Notes under the pieces: model-generated | Seen by the model: the letters and a program-made list of their open reading frames with translations, nothing else | What the model was told of the DNA's origin: nothing | Database searches by the model: none | Part shown: piece by piece, positions 10,912-21,334 of the stretch | How positions within the stretch are numbered: the stretch's first letter is position 1 | How the letters are laid out: each line of letters begins with the position of its first letter | Assembly: GCA_900291925.1 (NCBI GenBank) | Contig: UWYS01000001.1 | Coordinates: 930,001-994,000 of the forward strand | DNA length: 64,000 bases | Direction of reading: 5' to 3' | Origin: Thecaphora thlaspeos | Taxonomy: Eukaryota; Basidiomycota; Ustilaginomycetes; Urocystidales; Glomosporiaceae | Program-made: the position numbers and the translations under genes

Positions 10912-12340
10912 TCAAAAGGCTGCTGGTTTCGAGGGTGGTGTTGCTTGCCGGCTTATTCCTCGCACGTCGTCTCGGCACGTCCGACCGGAGCAGCGCCGAC
11001 GATCAAGCGAGGCAGAGGCGGTGCTGTCTATTTCGGTGCAATGCACGTCCTCTGCACCTCGGCCATATATTTTCCTCGGGCAAGCGGCTGGCAGGTGGTG
11101 CCTTTCTCGCCTGCCTGACATCCATGGCCTCTTTGCTCGGTCTTTGCAGACGTACAGTTATCCAGCACAACAGCTTGCTCGTTGCGCTTGGACTGCAGCG
11201 CCACCCTCCATCACGCAAACCGCGCGGTGACGTCGCGCATCGACGTGATTGCCATCTGATGACACGTGAATACAACGTTCATGGTCGAGCAGCAGTGTTG
11301 GTACACCGACAGCGGTAGCTCACTTTTATACCCGCGCCTGCCGTCATACCACCACGAGGCCCTGAATGGAGAGGGAACAGCATCGGGGCAGAGCACCCTC
11401 CCGCCAGCATCGCACCAAGCCGAGACCACGGCGGGCACGGTCCAGCCCGTGCCTGTGCGACAACTTTTACCTCTCCGACAGCCCAAACCTTGCAGTGGCC
11501 GAGGGCGAGGTGGAGGATACTCTCTGAAGTTTAGCGACGGCAAGGCTTCCGGGGGCCCCGGAGTTCGGCGCTTCGTGATTAGAATCCGGACATTCTCGGC
11601 CGTGTCACTCGAGTGAGTTGCCGGGCGCAGGAGGTGAGAGAGGTGAGAGAGGTGAGAAGAGGCAAGGTCGGGCACATGCAAGAGTATCCTACCAAGCGGC
11701 CGCACGAGCTCATGCAAGCGAGTTGCTTGCTCTACCGTACCTGGTTGGGCATCCGTGCGAAGGCCCGGACGGGTGGTGATGGCTGGTATGAATCCCGTCC
11801 TCTCTGTTGCACGAGAGAGCGCGTAAATTGTGAGTGTATCGGGCGAGATGGCGAGCTGCGGCACGGAGAAAGGCCGCATCCATCGACCGAAGATCTTCTC
11901 CGGCACATCCGAACAACGGTCGACCAGCGCCCCGCGCCCCGCGCCCCGCACACCCCCAGCCTTCTGCGCGACACTCACCTCGAAGCCAGCCGGGTGTGCC
12001 GACACAACTGAGACGATAGGGGGTCGCGGCGCGCAACGACAAGCTCTTGTCTTACCGCACGTACGGCTGAGCCAAACTCTCTGCCGGTCTGGGACTGCCA
12101 TCTCTGCGCTGCGCAACCTGAGTGAGAGGGAGATCCAGGGTCTTGCCTCGTATAAAGATGATGCGGGCAAAGCACAACGGGACGCCCGCGATCCCCCTGC
12201 CCCGCGAAGCCCAAGTAGTAGTACCTCCAACCTCCCCTTCGTTACCCTTATCATTTCCCCCTACCTCCCTCCGCAACCTGTTCACGCTTCACCAAGCAAT
12301 TGCATTCCCCCTCGAGCCCGGCCTTCATCCATTTCCAGCA
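10912..12340. other. intergenic region upstream of the acyl-CoA ligase gene
   Basis: 1.4 kb without a supported gene. It contains a TTTTATAC element (11320-11330), a short GGTGAGA/GGTGAGAGA tandem repeat (about 11624-11660), and a TATAAAG at 12151-12157 that suits the ligase gene start at 12341. Long minus-strand frames here are not supported by composition or motifs. Confidence 0.5.
12151..12157 (+). promoter_or_regulatory. TATA box of the acyl-CoA ligase gene
   Basis: TATAAAG, 184 bp upstream of the ATG at 12341, followed by a C-rich leader. Confidence 0.55.
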
Positions 12341-14615
12341 ATGGCACCGACAGAGCAGGCCGGCCCCGTGGTCGACTTCCCGCACCACCTCAACATTCAC
12401 AGCTTCGTCTTCTCGAACCCCTTCCAGCACGTCGCCAACCCGGATCCCGAGCAGTACCCCGACCACACCTACGACGGACAGGCCATCCCCCCTCACAAGA
12501 CGTCCATCATCCACGATGGCACCGGTGCGACGCTCAGCAGGGCCAGGCTCCAGCTCGACAGCCTCAAGGTCGCCCGCTCTCTGACCTCCATCGTCGGCAA
12601 GCTAGTCGCGTTCACGCCGCACCTTTACCCCAACGAGCCGGTGAGTCGACAAAGGCTGCTCGATCAGCGTCGGTCACGTCGCCGCCGCAGCAGGTAGCTC
12701 ACCGTCTCTGACCCTTATTTTCCCCGATGATACCTTTTTGTGCCCCTCCCGTCAGCTCCACGCACCGAGAACGACGGTGCTCCTCCACGTTCCCAACAGC
12801 CTTGCCTGGCCCATCCTTGCGCTCGGAACGATCGCCGCCAATTGCACGCTGTCGCCCATCTCGGCCTACCTGGCACCTCGCGAGCTGGCCTACATCCTCG
12901 CCAAGGCCCGCCCCCAGGTCCTCATCACGACGACCGGCGCCGATGGCGAGGGCCAGCTGCGAAAGGCGCTCGACATCTTGCTCGAGGGCGAGCCGCAGGA
13001 CCAGGGCATCGTCAAGGGCTCGATCATCAGAGAGTGGGCACGCGAGCTGGCCATCGACTGGGACCAGGGTCGAGCCGCGAGGCTGCAAAAGGGCAACAGC
13101 TTGCCGTTCAAGCGCAGGAGGGTATGGACCGTCGACCTCAGCGGTGGGGCCGACTACTACGGCAGCAGCCTGAACATGCACGGTGTCTCGGCTTCGATCG
13201 ACCCGCGCGACTGGACGAATCTCTTGGTCCCGCCTCCCGGGTCGAAGCAGGAGGGGACTATCGAGGGCACTGCATCGGTCCCCTTTCAGGTCGCGCCCAT
13301 GACGCCCGAGGAGCAGGGCCGGAGGGTGGCCCTGATGCTCTGGTCGAGCGGCACCACGGGACAGAGCAAGGGCGTGCTCCTGAGCCACCGGTCGTTTGTC
13401 GCCAACACCCAGGCGATGTGGTGCTACAACATGCACTTCAGGGGCATCAGCCGCGGCGATTATGGCGGCGGAGAGAGGTGGCTGGCGCTCGCGCCGTGGT
13501 GCCACGTCCTCGGCCTCGGCACGCTGCTGCTGCCCTCGATCGCCCTCGGTGCGATGCTCGTGATTCCGGCCAGCCCGCGCTTCAACCTCGTCACTTACCT
13601 GCGCACCATTGCCAAGTACCGCATCACGTTTGCGCACATCGCCCCTGCGGTGGCCGTCGCGCTCAAGACGACGCCGGCATTCGATTCGTCGTCTCCAGAG
13701 AGCGGGGGCGTCGACATCGCGTCGATCTCGGGCTTCATGACGGGCGGCGCGCCGACGGCCACCGAGATCATCCGCCAGGTTCACCAGCGCACCAACAAGT
13801 ACATCCACATGGGCTACGGAACCACCGAAACCATCACCATCACGCAGACCGGGGGCGGCGGCCTGGACAGCGACGCTCGCGGACCGCGCGACGAGCTCGG
13901 GAGCGTCGGCTTCGTCAGCCACGGCGTCACCGTTCGGCTCCAGGCGCCTCCGTGCACCTCTGCCGAGTCGACCGAGTACCGTAGCAAGGAGATCCGCGAC
14001 GCGGCCAAGCTGTCGCGCGAGCGCGGTGAACGGGCACCGCTCGACCCGAGCACCGTCGGCGAGATCCTCGTCAAGGCGCCGGCCGTGATGCTGGGCTACT
14101 TTTCCGGCCTCTCGTCGGAAGGCGGCACGAGCGCGCTCGACGCCGAGATGACCAACGGCGCCTTCTACCCCGGCGGCTGGTATCGCTCGGGCGACGAGGG
14201 CGTGTTTGACGCGCACGGCCACCTCTGGATCACGGGGAGGATCAAGGAGCTGATCAAGGTGAAAGGTTTCCAGGTCCCGCCCGCCGAGCTCGACGGGCTG
14301 TTTGCGCAGCACCCCAAGGTGGCGGACGCCGGCGCGACGAGCTACCAGCACGAAGGGCTGGAGCAGGTGCTGATGCTCGTCGTCCCCAGGGACCAGAGCA
14401 TCCTCGCCAGCAAGGAAAAGATGCAGGCGATGATGGAGGAGCTCAACGAGTGGGTCAAGGACCATACGACGCACTACAAATGGCCCAAGTTCTACCTGTT
14501 TGCCGAGGCGGCGCCGAGGAACCCGACGGGCAAGATCCTGCGCAAAGACGTGGCCTCCGCCACGGGAACGCTGCTGATGGCGCCCAAGGCGACCAGGGGC
14601 CCCGCTAAGCTGTAA
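12341..14615 (+). CDS. 4-coumarate-CoA-ligase-like AMP-binding enzyme, predicted peroxisomal
   Basis: Adenylate-forming acyl/aryl-CoA ligase: ATP-dependent activation of a carboxylic acid and transfer to CoA. Exons 12341-12640 and 12756-14615 (GTGAGT donor, GTCAG acceptor, phase 0) give 719 residues. ATP-binding motif LMLWSSGTTGQSKGVLLSH lies near residue 295; GYGTTETITIT and the GWYRSGDEGVFDAHGHLWITGR block follow; the C-terminal catalytic lysine is in NPTGKILRKD. The protein ends in -AKL, a valid type 1 peroxisomal signal. It is about 160 residues longer than plant 4CL, mainly from inserts before the ATP loop (about residues 155-280) and near TEYRSKEIRDAAK. Substrate unknown; a fatty acid or hydroxycinnamate is plausible. 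No defects. Confidence 0.85.
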
Positions 14616-15297
14616 GCAGCTGCCAGCCTTGGGCTTGAGTACGATGTAGGGCGTAGTGTGGATGGAATAGACTTGAGCGCGTGCGAATCGCAACCATTTG
14701 GTGGCCTGCTAGGGATATGTGCATGACCCGGCCGAAATGAGATGTGGTTTCCGGACGTATGGCCGTCCAAGACCGCAGCCCGAGCCTTTTCGCAGTCTGG
14801 GGCTGCCCACCAGCGCACATGGCGGCCGCTCTGCCAAGTCGCCAGCAGAATGGCGGTGCGGGGGCGGCGCTGCTCGAGATGGTGGTAGCAGAGCCCGAGA
14901 GACGGCGACGAGCGAGGCATCAGATCATATTTCGTCACAGCTCCTCAGTGCTCGGATAATGATGGCCAGGCGAGAGTCAGGCCGGCCAGATATCGGGTCG
15001 TCGATCCGTCGATAGCCATCGTCGCCCGTGCTTCTGCTCCGCTGCCTTGCCAGCGCTCGACACAGGCATGGCACAGGAGCATCAAACGGACCGCAGCGGC
15101 ATTCAGAGGAGCGCGCAGAGGTGGCGTTGCCCACAAGAATCCCCGTGGCCAGGTCAAAAGCGGCTCGTGGCAAGGCCGCGCGGTGCTACACTTACTCTTT
15201 GTATAAGATGACCCTACCGTACCTTCCCTTTCCCCCCCGCAACCCCTCCCTCCCCGCTAGTGCTGCCTATTCGTCTAGACGGTACAGCTCGCCCGCG
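14616..15297. other. intergenic, trehalase promoter
   Basis: Unremarkable GC-rich sequence with a TATAAG element at 15202-15207, about 95 bp upstream of the trehalase ATG at 15298, and a C-rich leader. The promoter therefore still looks intact even though the gene is broken. Confidence 0.5.
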
Positions 15298-17962
15298 ATG
15301 AAGCTCTCTTCCCCTCTTGCCCGCTTGGAGCTCTTCTCGGCGGCGTCAGCGGCGGCGCTGCTGCTCTCCCTGGCTTCCGTCACGGCACAGCAGACGCCTG
15401 CCGCCGTGCCCAGCACGACCGAGGACCTCCAGTCCTTTATCCCCACCGGGCCCATCCCCCCAAACCAGATCCGCTGCATTAGCCCAATCTATTGCCCCGG
15501 ACCGCTGTTGCAGGCCGTCCAGCTCGCCGGCCTCTTCAGCGAGACAGCAAGACTTTCGTCGACAAGCCGACCACCAAGCCCGAAGCAGACGTTGTCGATG
15601 CCTTCAAGCAGCTCGGCAACGGCCAGGGCGGCAACGTCACCTATGCCCAGATCATCGCGTTCGTCAACGACAACTTTGCCGCCGAAGGCTCAGAGCTGGT
15701 CCCTGCCGATCTCGGCGACGAGTTCGTCGAGGAACCAGCGCTCCTCAACAACGTTACCGACGGCGTGGTGCGCGACTGGATGAAGCAGGTTCACTCCTAC
15801 TGGGAGCTGCTCGCCAGGACCACCAACGACTCCAGCCCGGCCGGCACCCAGTGCGACGGGTGCGTCGGCAGCTTCATCCCCTTTGCCGAAAGGAGGACTT
15901 TTGTCATCCCCGGCGGACGCTTCAGGGAGGTCTACTACTGGGACAGCTTCTTTGTTATCGAGGGACTAATCAAGTCGGAGCTGCAGAGCGTCGTCAAGGC
16001 GCTCATCGAGAACCTCGGCGACCTCCTCGAGACGTTCGGCTTCGTCCCCAACGGCAACCGCGTCTACTACGAGAACCGTTCCCAGTCTCCCTTCCTCACC
16101 CTGATGGTCGACCGTTACATTCAGGCCTACAACGACACCTCGATTCTCACCCGCTTCATCCCGCTGCTCGAGCGCGAGACGGAATTCTGGAGCGTCAATC
16201 GTACTATCGCCTTTACCAGCCTATACACGCAAAAGACGCACAACATCACTCGCTACGCCGTAGACACCAGCGGACCGCGCCCCGAGAGCTACAGGGAAGA
16301 TTACATCACCATCGAGGAGGCCGGCGAGTCCGGCCTGACGCTTAACGACACTCAAGAGGCGCTGCTTTATTCCGATCTAGCTGCCGGAGGTAAGTCGAGG
16401 TCACAGCCGGGTCTTGGCTGAAGACCGCATGTACTGACGTCCTCCCTCTCACCTTTCACCTCTACCTCACGATCTTCTGTTCAAAGGCGAAAGTGGGGCT
16501 GATTTCAGCGCATCCCGCTGGTCCAGACGCCCGTTGATTGACGTCAATGACACGATCCCCGCTCAGCGCTTCCTCAACACGCAGGCCCAGCTGTCCGTCG
16601 ACCTCAACTCGATCCTGTACCTGGTTGAACAGAAGCTCGCTGCCCTCTACAGGACGCCTATCAACGGGTCGAGCTCGAGCGTCAACGAGACACGCTCGAC
16701 CTACTGGATCGACCGAGCGGCCTAGAGGAAGGAGGCGATCCTCGACGTCTTCTGGGATCCGACGCGCAACTTCTTCTACGACTTCAACATGACGTCCGGA
16801 GACCGCTCGCCTCTCTACAGCGCGGCTGGCTTCTTCCCACTGTGGGTCGAAATCCTTCCGAGCGAGTTCCTCAACGAGACGACGCCGATCGACCAGCGCC
16901 GCGAGTCGATGCAGGGCGTGTTCGCCGGGCTGAGGTACTTTATTGACCGCTGGAATGGAACCTTGCCTGCTTCGCTCCTTCAGACCGGTCAGCAGGTGAG
17001 TACTGCAGCTCACCCAGGGGCCAACCGTCGCGCAGAGACCTTCATACGAGATCCGACCTTGACACTTTCCTGCCGCTTCGTTCGACTGCGACAACAGTGG
17101 GATTTCCCCAATGCATGAGTTACGGTGTCCGACCTCCTCAGGCAAAGACGAGTGTGTTGCGTGAAAGCTGACATCTCGTCGCCCTCTTCTGTTCAAAAGC
17201 TGGCCGCCCCACACCTACATCGCCCTCGAAGCGCTTCGAAAGACCCCTGCAATGCTCGCCAACGGTACCGCCCTGCCCGCGCACCCTACGGCACTTTTTC
17301 GCTGATCCCCTCGACGACGTTCGGCGACAGCTCCAATACCGTCAACCAACTCGGGCTGACCGAAGACGCGCTGCCCGACCAGATTGTCGAAACCGAGCCA
17401 GGTCAGACCATCAACGTAACCGCCATTGGCGCTACCGACCCCAACAACAGCACGGTTCACCTTGACCCACCCCTCAACGTCGGCAACGAGACGACGACCG
17501 AGTCGTGGCGCGACGAGCTGGTGCGCGAGCTGGCCAACAGGTACATCGCCTCGGCCCTCTGCTCGTGGCGAATGACCGGCGGCAAACTCAACACCACCGA
17601 TCCTTCGCTCGCACCCGTTCCCACCGATGTGCTTGTGGCCAACGGTCTGGACGCTAATGCGACTGGCAACATGTTTGAGAAGCTCAGCACAGAGGTAAGT
17701 CAGCCTTTCCTTTTCCTCGTTCACCCAGTCCCAAGGCATCCTTAGCTCATGCCTTCTCGGTCTCTTCTTACACACCACTTCCACCTGCGTACAGCGTGGG
17801 AGTTTAGGCTCAGGGGGTGAATACGAAGTTCAACTGGGCTTCGGTTGGACGAACGGAGTGGCTTTGTGGCTCGGTGGTGAGCTGGGAGACTTGCTTGTCC
17901 GACCCGATTGCCCTCCCGTCGTGGCGGAGAACGCGTCCGCGACGACCGCCGCCCCTGCTTGA
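15298..17962 (+). pseudogene. secreted trehalase (GH37) pseudogene
   Basis: Would hydrolyse external trehalose to glucose. Signal peptide at the ATG 15298 (LELFSAASAAALLLSLASV), then CPGPLLQAVQLAGLFS. Conserved GH37 blocks follow: IPGGRFREVYYWDSFFVIEG (signature 1), WDFPNA|WPPHTYIALEALR (signature 2 region, spliced), and GGEYEVQ-GFGWTNGVAL near the end; last codon TGA 17960-17962. Introns at 16390-16486, 16996-17097, about 17115-17199 and about 17695-17795. Lesions: two extra bases at about 15541-15542 shift the frame from LFS to DSKTFVDKP; an in-frame TAG at 16723-16725 lies in DRAA*RKEAILDVFWD; the donor after 17114 reads ATGAGT instead of GTGAGT; and one base is missing near 17280, shifting the frame before FSLIPSTT. 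Homology is otherwise strong, so inactivation is fairly recent. Confidence 0.85.
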
Positions 17963-18417
17963 TGTCGTTTCAAATTTGACTTGGCCCAGCTTCAGTGGAC
18001 GACCTCATGGCCGGAGCGAGGTGGGCCATGAGCCGTCGTTATAAGGGTGATTGAGGAGTACCATCCGCTCGCCGGACCCTCCGAAGCGAAGCTCAAGGCG
18101 TCTCGAGATGTGATCGGTTGGCTTGGTTAGCCTAGCTAATACTCTGCTCTTTCTTGAGTCGACCCAAGAACATCCATGTCAGTTGGCGAGCAATAGCTTC
18201 ATCAGCAGTTAGGATCGGTGCCCTTCTCTCAGACAGCCAAGGCGGCGCGGTAGAGATATGAGCAACAAGGCCTGGATTGCAAGACGAAACACGAGTCATG
18301 ATCGGAACGGAGACAACAGAGACTTGTTTTTGTGCTTGAGGGTATTGCTATGAGAAGAGGCAGGAGAGGTAGTGTTGATGCGAGCAATGCATCTACAAGG
18401 GGAGACTAAGAGGTCGG
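17963..18417. other. intergenic, convergent 3' flanks
   Basis: Lies between the trehalase pseudogene (plus) and the Hsp20-domain gene (minus). Nothing recognised beyond ordinary 3' flank sequence. Confidence 0.5.
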
Positions 18418-19845
18418 TCAAGCTCGAGTCGAGACCCAGAGCCTCAGTCCGTCGTCTGTCAGCTCGGCCCTAAGGTCCTCTGCTTTAGCGCCGGCGGGCA
18501 GGTCGAAAGTCTTTTCCACCTTCTTGACCTGGAGCGGAGCGGTGCGAGATGAGGCAGAAGAGACAGAAGAAGCCGAAGACTTAACGTCGTCGTCGCTCAG
18601 CTTGACGTACTCGTCATCCTCCTCGTCGTTGCGGACAATCTCTTCGCCGTTGGCGTCGACATCGCTGACGCGGGCGCGCTTGGGAGAGCGGCTACGTCCC
18701 TTTTGGCTTGAGGTGGTGCTGTGCGTAGGGCTCGAAGGTCGGGTGGCGATGCTGGCGGGAGAAGTCGATGCATCATCCGTGGCGTCGTCCCAGAGACCGG
18801 CGACTGTGACCTTGTTAGTCTGCTCGTTGACGGAGATCTTGATGTCATTGGCCTGGATCGCGTTGGACAGCTTCGAGTTGCCAGAGGGGAAGGTGTGGTG
18901 GAAGACGAGGACGTCGTCGTTCTTCTTTTCCTGCGGAGCGACGACGGGGGAGGCAGGCTTCTCCTCGATGTGATTAGTGGTGGTGGTGGAACCCGCGGCG
19001 ATGGGAGCCTCGGCGGGAGTGGGTCCGACCTCCTCCGGATCCTCGTCGACGGCCATGGCGTTGGAGTCGGTGGCAGCCTTGTCCGAAGGCTGGGCGGTCT
19101 CGACGGTTGGAGTGCCAAAGAGGTGCTCGAGAATGAGATCCATGGCGTCGTCATCTTCATCAGCCTCGGCCTGGGCCTTTCCCTTTCCCTTGACATCCTG
19201 GGCAGGCTGAGCCTGCTGCTGTTGCTGTTGCTTGGGGCCGGGAGCGGCGACTGGAGTAGCGACCTGCTTGGGCGAGCGAGAGCAGCCGGCAGATTGGTGG
19301 AGTTGGCCCTCGTTGTGGTCGACTGGGCCGCCAAAGAGAAGGTCCCCGAGGGCGAGGAAAATGTGCCTCGAGCGGCCCTCTGCCTCCTTGACGGCGGCGA
19401 TGCGCCTACGCTCCTGCTCGATAGCATGGGCCTTGCGTCGCTGGTACTCGGCGTACTGCTGCCTGCAGAGGTACTCCTCGCGAGCGGCGGCCTGCTGTTG
19501 GAGTTGCTGCTGGCGCTGGCGCTCGAGGTAGAGCTGGTGCTGGCGGAGCTGCTGCTGCCTGTGGGCCTCCTGCTGACGCCGAAGCAGCTCCTTGCGCTGT
19601 TGCAGCTGTAAGAGGTGCTCGAGGTGGGCGCGGGCTTCGCGTTCCTCTTGAGCACGTCGACGGGCTGCTTTGGCGCGCTGAATGGCCTCGGCGCGAGCCT
19701 GGGCGACCTCCTGCTGACGTATTGCATCGATCAGGGGCGCTGCAAAGAAGGGGGTGGCGGTGGCGTTGGCGTTGCCGCAGCGAGCGGTGGAGCGCGGGAG
19801 GGGCTGCTCAAAGGCAAAGATGTCCGAGGGAAGGAAGAACTCCAT
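18418..19845 (-). CDS. Gln-rich protein with C-terminal Hsp20/alpha-crystallin-like domain
   Basis: Single exon, 475 residues from the ATG at 19845 (MEFFLPSDIFAFEQPLP). Residues about 35-165 form a long Arg/Gln/Glu-rich coiled coil (RRRAQEEREARAHLEHLLQL, RQRQQQLQQQAAAREEYLC). An acidic, low-complexity middle carries a KGKGKAQAEADEDDDAMDLI stretch. HHTFPSGNSKLSNAIQANDI followed by KISVNEQTNKVTVAG looks like the first strands of an alpha-crystallin fold. A Ser/Lys-rich insert with SPKRARV (a likely nuclear signal) interrupts it, and VEKTFDLPAGAKAEDLRAEL plus LRLWVSTRA completes the fold. It may be a small-heat-shock-type chaperone acting in the nucleus. Family assignment is from strand pattern, not a clear signature. 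TATA and heat-shock-element-like repeats upstream support a stress role. The longer upstream frame contains no better start. Confidence 0.65.
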   Translation of the reverse strand: MEFFLPSDIFAFEQPLPRSTARCGNANATATPFFAAPLIDAIRQQEVAQARAEAIQRAKAARRRAQEEREARAHLEHLLQLQQRKELLRRQQEAHRQQQLRQHQLYLERQRQQQLQQQAAAREEYLCRQQYAEYQRRKAHAIEQERRRIAAVKEAEGRSRHIFLALGDLLFGGPVDHNEGQLHQSAGCSRSPKQVATPVAAPGPKQQQQQQAQPAQDVKGKGKAQAEADEDDDAMDLILEHLFGTPTVETAQPSDKAATDSNAMAVDEDPEEVGPTPAEAPIAAGSTTTTNHIEEKPASPVVAPQEKKNDDVLVFHHTFPSGNSKLSNAIQANDIKISVNEQTNKVTVAGLWDDATDDASTSPASIATRPSSPTHSTTSSQKGRSRSPKRARVSDVDANGEEIVRNDEEDDEYVKLSDDDVKSSASSVSSASSRTAPLQVKKVEKTFDLPAGAKAEDLRAELTDDGLRLWVSTRA

Positions 19846-20032
19846 TTCGACGTGCGATATGTGGTGGTGCGGGGAGATGAAGGTGTGTGGTAGCAAGACT
19901 GCCGTCAAGGCGGACGATAGAGTCGTGGTGGTGGAGAGAGGCAGTTGAGCTGGGCTGGTGTGTGTGTGTACGTGTGGATGCGATGTCCTGACGATGAGGG
20001 TGGAGGGGATGGGAGCCGACAAGGGACTCGCA

Positions 20033-20038
20033 TATATA
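20033..20038 (-). promoter_or_regulatory. TATA box of the Hsp20-domain gene
   Basis: TATATA on the minus strand (inside GCTATATATG), 188 bp upstream of the ATG at 19845. Confidence 0.6.
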
Positions 20039-20273
20039 GCGTACCATATCTGCTGAAAGACTGACGGCAGAGAGACAGGCAATTCGCTACGGCGACGGCG
20101 GGACGCTGGATGGTGTGTCGGCGTCCAGAGACACGGCGATAGCGTGAGTGGCGCAGAGAAGGAGGTTGCGGTCCGCGCTCGAAGCTTCGAGGCGACGGTG
20201 CAAGTCCCCCGAAAGCGCGCCAGCTGCGCCCAGCCACAGAAAAAGCCTGGCTTGGACCCCGCCCGGCGCTGAG

Positions 20274-20318
20274 TTCGCTGGAACCTTCGAGCACCTTCGA
20301 GCACCTTCGAGCACCTTC
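20274..20318. promoter_or_regulatory. heat-shock-element-like TTC/GAA array
   Basis: Reads TTC at 20274-20276, GAACCTTC at 20281-20288 (a perfect GAAnnTTC inverted pair), then TTC at 20296, 20306 and 20316, each exactly 10 bp apart in the repeat unit CTTCGAGCAC. This spacing is the gapped/stepped form of Hsf1 binding sites. It lies about 240 bp upstream of the TATA box of the Hsp20-domain gene. Binding is inferred. Confidence 0.5.
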
Positions 20319-21334
20319 GCGCATCTTGGCGAGCGCTCCTAGGGGTGGGCGCGCGTATCGGCCGAGTCTGCAATGTCCACCACGGAGGTTGTGTGGCTAC
20401 GCCTGCCCCCCTCCACCTCGGCGTTCTTCCAGCCAGGGGTCAGCTCGCAGCGCCCCACCAGCTGGCTGTGTCCGCTTCGCGCCGCAGCAGTGCGGCGTTG
20501 AACGGTGATGTTAGGGATGACGAGTGCACGGGACGGAAATCCGATGTGCGAGCCCGGCTGACGCCCCTCGGCCATCTCGCATGCTGTCGCGAGCGGGGTC
20601 ACGCCCGGAAGTAGGCGACGGTGACGCTGGTGGGGCCTGTCCGAGATGTTGGTCGTGGCCAGGCAGCCAAGCGAGGCCCAATCCCTATGGGTGAGTTGCA
20701 ACGCAGACAGGTCAGGTCAGGCGGCAGCGCCCTGGAACACGTACGGGTCAGCAGGACCCTTTGGGACGGCCGTCGCCTTTGCATCGGAACATCCGCCGCT
20801 CGCGAACACGCCGCGCAGAGCAGCTCAGAGCAGCGCAGAGCAGCGCTGGTTGGCCCCGCTGTGGCTCGGTCTGTGGTTGTCAACGACCGGCCATGGCCAC
20901 GCGTTTCCGTTTCCGTATGTGGTAATGACAAAAGCGATTGGCCCTCTGCAGCGGGCAGAAAGGTGCAGAGGGGCCAACCACAGGCACCGTACCTCGAGAA
21001 GTGTTCCTCTCCGACCCCGAAGCGCGAAGCTCGGTGCCCTGTGGATGGCCGCTCAACCTAACCTCGCTCCCATTCATCTTGCTCCCTCACCACCTCCCCA
21101 TCCTCCTCAGCCTCTCCTTCTGCTGACATACGTCGCGGGGGCGCACTGCACTCTTCTTCCCTTTGCTCCTAGCTCTCTCCTCTTTTACTTAAACGTCACC
21201 GTCCCTCGCCCTTCTTTCATCGCATCATCATCATCCTCACCCTCACCCTCACGTCACCCCTCTCTGACAGCTCTTCACCCCATATCCCAGCCTCCCTCGC
21301 CTCAACCCACCGGCCGACCTTCACCGGCCACGCA

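Larger units (their letters stand above)
19846..21334. other. divergent intergenic region between Hsp20-domain gene and GPI-protein gene
   Basis: 1.5 kb with the TATA box and TTC-repeat of the minus-strand gene (listed separately), a short CAGAGCAG direct repeat (about 20813-20850) and a strongly pyrimidine-rich stretch at 21060-21330 that is the leader of the plus-strand gene. No coding features supported. Confidence 0.5.

Noticed and set aside
12699..14693. 664-codon open frame on the minus strand
   Set aside because: Exact antisense of the acyl-CoA ligase exon. The GC-rich third-position bias keeps the opposite frame open, and the reading has no motifs.
17115..17120. AT-AC (U12-type) intron in trehalase
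   Set aside because: The ATGAGT start does not match the U12 donor consensus and the intron ends in AG; a point mutation of GTGAGT is simpler.
18721..19611. 296-codon plus-strand frame rich in Leu and Gly
   Set aside because: Complement of the Gln/Glu-rich coiled-coil region of the Hsp20-domain gene.
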